Shown here piece by piece: positions 7,837 to 12,411 of a stretch of DNA of 12,411 bases. The position numbers were made by a program, and so were the translations under genes. The stretch comes from an uncultured Gemmatimonadota bacterium (lineage in GTDB: Bacteria > Gemmatimonadota > Gemmatimonadetes > Gemmatimonadales > GWC2-71-9): the NCBI GenBank assembly GCA_937961295.1, contig CALGOK010000022.1, positions 1-12,411 on the forward strand, written 5' to 3'. Below the pieces are notes generated by a model. That model searched no databases, had not been told where the DNA came from, and saw only the letters and a list, made by a program, of their open reading frames with translations. Every line of letters begins with the position of its first letter. The first letter of the stretch is position 1.

Positions 7837-8576
7837 GCCTCGCGATCGACCTCGCCGGCCGGGTGGCGTTCGTCACCGGCAGCACGCGCGGCATCGGCCG
7901 CGCGATCGCCGCGACGCTGCACGATGCCGGTGCCTCCGTCGCGATCGTCGGCCGGTCGGCCGAGACGGCGCGCGGCGTGGCGGCCGAGGTCGGCGCGCGC
8001 GCACGCGGCTACGGGTGCGACGTGACCGATGCGGACTCGCTGCGGGCCGCGCTGGCGGCGTGCGAGGCCGAGCTCGGGCCGATCGACATCCTGGTCAACA
8101 ACGCCGGCCTGACCCGCGACAACCTGCTCCTGCGGCTCTCCGACGCCGAATGGGACGAGGTGCTCACGGCCAACCTGCGCGGCGCCTTCGTCGCGACCCA
8201 GGCGGTGCTCAAGGGGATGATGAAGCGGCGCGCCGGCCGGATCATCAACATCACCAGCGTGGTGGGCCTCACCGGGAACAAGGGCCAGGCCAACTACGCC
8301 GCCAGCAAGGCCGGGCTGATCGGATTCACCAAGTCGGTGGCCAAGGAGTACGCGGGCCGCGGCATCCTCGCCAACTGCGTGGCGCCGGGGTTCATCGACA
8401 CCGACATGACCGCCGCCTTGCCCGAGGCGGCGCGCGCGGCATTATTGGAGTCGATTCCCTTGGGGCGGCTTGGTGCCCCGGCGGATATCGCGGGGGCCGT
8501 CCTGTACCTCGCCTCCGATCTCGGCGCCTACGTCACGGGCCAGGTGCTCGTGGTCGACGGCGGCATGGTCGGCTGA
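7833..8576 (+). CDS. fabG: 3-oxoacyl-ACP reductase (FabG), SDR family
   Basis: FabG is the NADPH-dependent reductase for the first reductive step of each elongation cycle. It has 247 residues and is a classical short-chain dehydrogenase. It has the nucleotide-binding [12 protein letters not shown] motif near residue 17 and [13 protein letters not shown] around residues 86-98. The catalytic S142 (NITSVVGL), Y155 and K159 (Y-A-A-S-K) are present, as is the family ending [15 protein letters not shown]. It starts at an ATG overlapping the fabD stop by 4 bp. Codons 203-214 (8439-8474) are unlike the rest of the operon, with TTA, TTG, ATT, TTG, CTT and GGT clustered, although the protein sequence there is normal for the family. 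acpP follows after 38 bp with its own strong ribosome site. Confidence 0.96.
   Translation: MSLAIDLAGRVAFVTGSTRGIGRAIAATLHDAGASVAIVGRSAETARGVAAEVGARARGYGCDVTDADSLRAALAACEAELGPIDILVNNAGLTRDNLLLRLSDAEWDEVLTANLRGAFVATQAVLKGMMKRRAGRIINITSVVGLTGNKGQANYAASKAGLIGFTKSVAKEYAGRGILANCVAPGFIDTDMTAALPEAARAALLESIPLGRLGAPADIAGAVLYLASDLGAYVTGQVLVVDGGMVG
8460..8489 (+). promoter_or_regulatory. Weak candidate internal promoter before acpP
   Basis: TTGGGG (8460-8465), 18 bases, then GATATC (8484-8489) lies inside the unusual codon patch of fabG, about 125 bases before acpP. The -10 match is poor. It is listed only because the codon choice there departs from the rest of the operon and acpP normally needs extra expression. 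Confidence 0.15.
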
Positions 8577-8614
8577 GCAGGTCGCACGTTCACACTTGTC
8601 GTGAGAGGCAGCAG

Positions 8615-8854
8615 ATGAGCGACGTGGAGGAGAAGGTCAAGGACATCATCGTCGAGGAACTGGGCGTCGAGCGCGAAAAGCTCACCGCCGAGGCGTCCTT
8701 CATGGAGGACCTGGGTGCCGACTCGCTCGACACCGTCGAGCTGGTCATGGCCTTCGAGAAGGAGTTCGACATCGACATCCCCGACGAGGAGGCGGAGAAG
8801 CTCCGCACCGTCGGCGACGCGCTGAAGTACCTCCACGAGAAGCTGGGCAAGTGA
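8615..8854 (+). CDS. acpP: Acyl carrier protein
   Basis: The acyl carrier protein holds growing acyl chains as thioesters on a 4'-phosphopantetheine arm. It has 79 residues and is highly acidic. The attachment site is S37 in [18 protein letters not shown], the canonical D-S-L motif. The second helix and the [13 protein letters not shown] segment are typical of the fatty-acid ACP rather than a polyketide carrier. Unlike its neighbours it does not overlap the gene before it. A 38-bp gap carries the ribosome site GAGAGG (8603-8608), 6 nt before the ATG, which suits the higher output needed for ACP. The fabF GTG begins 1 bp after its stop, so those two are probably translationally coupled. Confidence 0.98.
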   Translation: MSDVEEKVKDIIVEELGVEREKLTAEASFMEDLGADSLDTVELVMAFEKEFDIDIPDEEAEKLRTVGDALKYLHEKLGK

Positions 8855-8855
8855 G

Positions 8856-10091
8856 GTGACGCGGCGCGTCGTCATCACGGGCCTCGGCCTGGTGACCCCG
8901 GTGGGGCTCACCGTCGACGAGACCTGGGCGAACCTCCTCGCCGGCACCAGCGGCGCGGCCACGATCACCAAGTTCGACCCGGCGAACCTGGCGGTCCGCT
9001 TTGCCTGCGAGGTGAAGGGCTTCGATCCGTCGCCCTACCTCGACCGCAAGGAAGCGCGCCGCTACGACCTCTTCGCGCAGTACGGCCTGGCCGCCGCCCA
9101 TCAGGCGATGGTCCAGGCCGGCCTGGACGGCGGGGCGGCCGATCCCGAGCGCGCCGGATGCATCATCGGCGCGGGGATCGGCGGGATGCAGACGTACCAG
9201 GACAACTGCGAGGCGTTCCTCACGCGCGGCCCCGACCGGGTGTCGCCGTTCTTCGTGCCGATGTTCATCCCCGACATCGCCGCGGGCCTCGCCTCGATCC
9301 GGTACAACCTGCAGGGGCCCAACTTCGCCACCGTGTCGGCCTGCTCCTCCGGGGCCCACGCGATCGGCACCTCGTGGCAGATGATCCGCGGCGGCCTGGC
9401 GGACGTGATGCTCACCGGGGGCTGCGAGGCGGCCATCACCGGCCTCACCGTCGCGGCATTCGCCAACATGAAGGCGCTCTCGGAGCGCAATGACGAGCCC
9501 ACCCGCGCGTCGCGCCCGTTCGACCTTGGCCGCGACGGCTTCGTGCTCGCCGACGGGGCGGGGATGGTGGTGCTCGAGGAATACGAACACGCCCGCGCCC
9601 GCGGGGCGACGATCCTCGGCGAGGTGGCGGGCTACGGCGCCTCGGGCGATGCGTACCACATCACCGCGCCGCCGGAGGACGGGCACGGCGCGATGGCCGC
9701 CATGCGGCGCTGCCTTGAGAGCGGCGACATCGATCCCGCCGAGGTGGACTACGTCAACGCGCACGGCACCTCCACGCCGCTCGGCGACGTGGCGGAGACC
9801 AACGCCGTGAAGGCCGTGTTCGGCGACCACGCGCGCAAGCTGGTCTTCGCCTCCACGAAGTCGATGACCGGTCATGCCCTCGGGGCCGCCGGGGCGATCG
9901 AGGCGATCATCGCGATGCTGGTGGCTGCGCGCGGCGAGATCCCGCCCACCATAAACAACGACGACCCCGACCCGGCGTGCGACCTCGACTGCGTCCCGAA
10001 CGTCAAGCGCAGCCAGCGCGTGCGTGTCGCGATGTCGAATTCGTTCGGCTTCGGCGGCCACAACGCCACGATCGCCCTGCGCGCCACGTGA
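8856..10091 (+). CDS. fabF: Beta-ketoacyl-ACP synthase II (FabF)
   Basis: FabF is the elongating condensing enzyme, adding two-carbon units from malonyl-ACP to acyl-ACP; the KAS II type also handles unsaturated and long chains. It has 411 residues against 413 in E. coli, and key residues fall at the same numbers: C163 (VSACSSGAHAIG), H303 (VNAHGTSTP), K335 (STKSMTGH) and H340 (TGHALGAAGAIE). It begins MTRRVVITGLGLVTPVG and ends NSFGFGGHNATIAL, both family hallmarks. The GTG start at 8856 lies 1 bp after acpP. The stop overlaps the GTG of the downstream sensor kinase by 4 bp (GTGA, 10088-10091). In many bacteria rnc or pabC follows fabF; neither is here. Confidence 0.98.
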   Translation: MTRRVVITGLGLVTPVGLTVDETWANLLAGTSGAATITKFDPANLAVRFACEVKGFDPSPYLDRKEARRYDLFAQYGLAAAHQAMVQAGLDGGAADPERAGCIIGAGIGGMQTYQDNCEAFLTRGPDRVSPFFVPMFIPDIAAGLASIRYNLQGPNFATVSACSSGAHAIGTSWQMIRGGLADVMLTGGCEAAITGLTVAAFANMKALSERNDEPTRASRPFDLGRDGFVLADGAGMVVLEEYEHARARGATILGEVAGYGASGDAYHITAPPEDGHGAMAAMRRCLESGDIDPAEVDYVNAHGTSTPLGDVAETNAVKAVFGDHARKLVFASTKSMTGHALGAAGAIEAIIAMLVAARGEIPPTINNDDPDPACDLDCVPNVKRSQRVRVAMSNSFGFGGHNATIALRAT

Positions 10092-12411
10092 CGGGCAGGG
10101 AATCCCAGGCGCCGGCCCCCCGCGACCCCCGGTCGCGGGGGGTCGCGCGCATTCGGCCGTGGGTCACCGGGCTGCTGGCGGGCCTCATCACGCTCGGCGC
10201 GGCCGTGGTGGCCGAGCGGTGGTACACTGCGCTCCGCGAGGACCTCGCGCGCGAGCGGGTGCAGCGGGAGACCGGGGCGGTCGCCACCGCGATCGAGTCG
10301 GTCGTGAACTCCCGACTGAATGTCCTGCACGGCCTGGGATCGTTCCTCCGCCTGCACTGGCAGGATCCCCGCCTCGAGGCCGACTTCGACACCTGCGCCG
10401 AGGGGCTGCTCAGCGGGATCCCCGGGCTGCGCACCGTGCAGTACGTGCAGGACGGCGTCATCCGGTATACCTACCCGCTCCGGGGGAACGAGCAGGCCGT
10501 CGGCTCGAACCTGCTCGCCGACGCGCGCCCGGGCCTGGTGGCGGACTTCCGACGGACCCTCGAGGCGACCGGCATCGTGGTGTCGGGACCGATCACGCTG
10601 TACCAGGGCGGCACCGGGCTGGTCGGGCGGCTGGCCGTTCGTGATGCGAATGACAGCGTCATGGTCGTCGCTGCGGCGGTGATCGATTTTGCCACGGTGA
10701 TCGGGGAGTCGGGATTGCGCGCGGTGAGCGAGGGCCTCGATCTCCGCCTCCGCAACGCGGGCGACTCGCTGCTCTGGAGTTCCGGCAGTGATCGTCGTCT
10801 CGACCGACCGGTGGAGGCGGGGATCATCCTCCCGGGACAGCGCTGGCGGCTGATGGCCACCCCGGCCGGCGGGTGGCTGCTCGGCTCGCGCGACGACCGG
10901 CGCGCCTACCGCTTCGGTGCCGGCATCGTGGTCCTGCTGGTCGGCGGCCTCGCCTGGGGCCTCCAGTCGCGCCAGCGGGCCCGGGTGGAATCGGCGTACC
11001 TGCGGGAGCTCGGGCGGGCGGAGCAGAAGTTCCGCGAGCTGTTCCAGCTCGTGCCCGATGGCGTGATCGTGACGCGCGAGGCCGACCGGCGGATCATCGA
11101 GGTGAACGACGCCTACTGCGAAATCGTGCAGCGTCCTCGCGAGGCACTGATGGGCCGCACGTCCCTCGAGGTCGGGCTCTGGGCCCGGGCGGAGGATCGG
11201 CAGGCGGTGCTCGAGGCGCTCGCTGGGGGCGACCACGTCGACGAGTTGCCCATGCTGGTCCGTCGCCCCGACGGCAGCACCCGCGACACGATGGTGTCCG
11301 CCAGCCGCGTGACGTTCGATGGGTCGCCGTGCCTGCTCGGCGTGGTGCGCGATGTCCACGATCGCCTGCGACTCGAGCGCCGGCTGGTGGAGGGGCAGCG
11401 GCTCGAAGCCGTCGGGCGGCTGGCCGGCGGCGTGGCGCACGACTTCAACAACCTGATCACCGGGATCGCCGGCTATGCCGAGCTCCTGCACGAATCGCTC
11501 GAGCCGGACGACCCACGGCGACAGGAGCTGGCGGAGATCCGGCGTGCCTGCACCCGCGCCGCCGACCTCACGCGCCAACTGCTGACGTTCGCGCGCCGCC
11601 AGGTGGTCCTGCCGCGGCTGGTCGACCTCAACCGCGTGGTGCGCGAGGCCGAGCCGCTGCTGCGCCGCATCACCGAACCCGGTGCGACGCTGCTGGTCGA
11701 GCCGACTGACGAGCCGCTCGCCGTGGTGATCGACCCGGCCCAATTCGAGCAGGTGCTCACCAACCTGACGGTGAACGCCCGTGATGCCATGCCCGGCGGG
11801 GGCACGATCCGGATCGAGACCTCGCGCACGGACGGTCACGCGGAGCTGATGGTCAGCGACGAGGGCGTTGGCATCCCCGAGGATGCCATTCCCCACCTCT
11901 TCGAGCCGTTCTACACCACCAAGCCGGCGGGGAAGGGCACCGGGCTCGGCCTCGCCACTGTCTACGGCATCGTCGAGCAGGCCGGCGGGCGCATCGAGGT
12001 CCGCAGCACCGTCGGGCGGGGATCCACATTCCGGATCCACCTGCCGGCGGCCACCGCCGTGCTGGACTCCGGCCACGAAGCGATCGCCGAGGCGCCGCTG
12101 CCGCGGGGGACCGAGGCGATTCTGGTGGTCGACGACGAGCCGCAGATCCGCGACCTGAGCGCACGGATGCTCTCGCGGCTCGGCTATCGGGTGCGCACCG
12201 AGCGGGACGGACGCAGCGCACTGGAATCGCTCGAGCGACACCGCGAGATCGCCTTGGTGCTCACCGACCTGGTCATGCCCGGCATGGGCGGCTGGGAGCT
12301 GGTGGCGACCTTGCGGGAGCGATGGCCGGGGGTGCGCGTGGTGGTGATGTCCGGGTACAGCGAGGAGCTGGTGGGCGCCGTGCAGGACGTGGCATTCCTG
12401 CCGAAGCCCTT
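10088..12411 (+). CDS. Hybrid histidine kinase with CHASE and PAS domains (3' end outside window)
   Basis: The frame is open from the GTG at 10088 to the right edge: 774 residues plus 2 bases. Layout: cytoplasmic tail 1-24; membrane helix about 25-42; CHASE-type periplasmic sensor about 60-230 with YTYPLRGNE (127-135) and LADARPGL; second helix about 275-293; PAS about 314-424 (FRELFQLVPDGVIV); HisKA with phosphorylated H451 in GRLAGGVAHDFNNLITGI; HATPase with N563 (NLTVNARDAM), D591 (SDEGVGIPE), HLFEPFYTTK and GKGTGLGL (615-622). The last part is a receiver domain with D682/D683, phospho-acceptor D727 (LTDLVMPGMGG), S755 and K773. All phosphorelay residues are present. The catalytic core resembles the CckA-type group of hybrid kinases, so output probably passes through a phosphotransfer protein encoded elsewhere. 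CHASE domains usually bind small external ligands; the ligand is unknown. The GTGA overlap with fabF suggests co-translation with the fab operon. At least the end of the receiver domain is missing. Confidence 0.9.
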   Translation, partial: MTGRESQAPAPRDPRSRGVARIRPWVTGLLAGLITLGAAVVAERWYTALREDLARERVQRETGAVATAIESVVNSRLNVLHGLGSFLRLHWQDPRLEADFDTCAEGLLSGIPGLRTVQYVQDGVIRYTYPLRGNEQAVGSNLLADARPGLVADFRRTLEATGIVVSGPITLYQGGTGLVGRLAVRDANDSVMVVAAAVIDFATVIGESGLRAVSEGLDLRLRNAGDSLLWSSGSDRRLDRPVEAGIILPGQRWRLMATPAGGWLLGSRDDRRAYRFGAGIVVLLVGGLAWGLQSRQRARVESAYLRELGRAEQKFRELFQLVPDGVIVTREADRRIIEVNDAYCEIVQRPREALMGRTSLEVGLWARAEDRQAVLEALAGGDHVDELPMLVRRPDGSTRDTMVSASRVTFDGSPCLLGVVRDVHDRLRLERRLVEGQRLEAVGRLAGGVAHDFNNLITGIAGYAELLHESLEPDDPRRQELAEIRRACTRAADLTRQLLTFARRQVVLPRLVDLNRVVREAEPLLRRITEPGATLLVEPTDEPLAVVIDPAQFEQVLTNLTVNARDAMPGGGTIRIETSRTDGHAELMVSDEGVGIPEDAIPHLFEPFYTTKPAGKGTGLGLATVYGIVEQAGGRIEVRSTVGRGSTFRIHLPAATAVLDSGHEAIAEAPLPRGTEAILVVDDEPQIRDLSARMLSRLGYRVRTERDGRSALESLERHREIALVLTDLVMPGMGGWELVATLRERWPGVRVVVMSGYSEELVGAVQDVAFLPKP
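10116..10142 (+). other. Perfect 12-bp GC hairpin at the fabF/kinase junction
   Basis: CCCCCCGCGACC (10116-10127) is followed after three C bases by its exact reverse complement GGTCGCGGGGGG (10131-10142). The hairpin lies 25 bases after the fabF stop and inside kinase codons 10-19. No run of T follows, so it does not look like a complete intrinsic terminator. It could be an attenuator, a pause site, a 3'-end protector for the fab mRNA, or a brake on kinase translation. It codes for part of the cytoplasmic N-terminal tail, which tolerates such a sequence. Confidence 0.7.

Noticed and set aside
9872..12241. 789-codon minus-strand open frame opposite fabF and the kinase
   Set aside because: The plus strand here encodes every conserved kinase residue in order. 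The minus frame has no family motif and has shadow-type composition.

Overview
This is a compact, GC-rich, all-plus-strand bacterial chromosome segment carrying core metabolic genes. The gene order (sucC-sucD-ndk-DUF177-rpmF-plsX-fabH-fabD-fabG-acpP-fabF), the very high GC, the frequent GTG starts and a CckA-like hybrid kinase fit an environmental Gemmatimonadota-like or similar deep-branching Gram-negative lineage. That placement is inference from gene style only; no marker gene here settles it.

Region 1 (1-1505) is the C-terminal part of a divergent UPF0182/COG1615-type membrane protein that runs in from the left. Region 2 (1620-4206) is an energy-metabolism block: both subunits of succinyl-CoA synthetase, joined by a 4-bp overlap, then nucleoside diphosphate kinase. 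A heptamer-based inverted repeat sits between sucD and ndk. Region 3 (4203-10091) starts at a promoter-like sequence that overlaps the ndk stop codon. It is the classical DUF177 (yceD)-rpmF-plsX-fab cluster, covering ribosomal protein L32, phosphate acyltransferase and the type II fatty acid synthesis proteins FabH, FabD, FabG, AcpP and FabF. Every catalytic residue I looked for is present. Region 4 (10088-12411, cut by the window end) is a membrane-bound hybrid histidine kinase (TM-CHASE-TM-PAS-HisKA-HATPase-REC). Its GTG start overlaps the fabF stop, and a perfect 12-bp hairpin lies in its first codons.

The genes form an acyl-chain supply line. PlsX makes acyl-phosphate for phospholipid synthesis, FabD loads malonyl groups on AcpP, FabH starts the chain, FabF extends it and FabG performs the first reduction. 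SucCD and Ndk handle nucleoside triphosphate formation from the TCA cycle. The kinase occupies the place after fabF where rnc is often found, and may be co-expressed with lipid synthesis.

Most of the window is ordinary housekeeping DNA and I see no clearly new multi-gene system. The items most worth a second look are the heptamer inverted array, the possible leaderless promoter of the DUF177-fab operon, the fabF/kinase junction with its hairpin, and the divergent UPF0182 protein.
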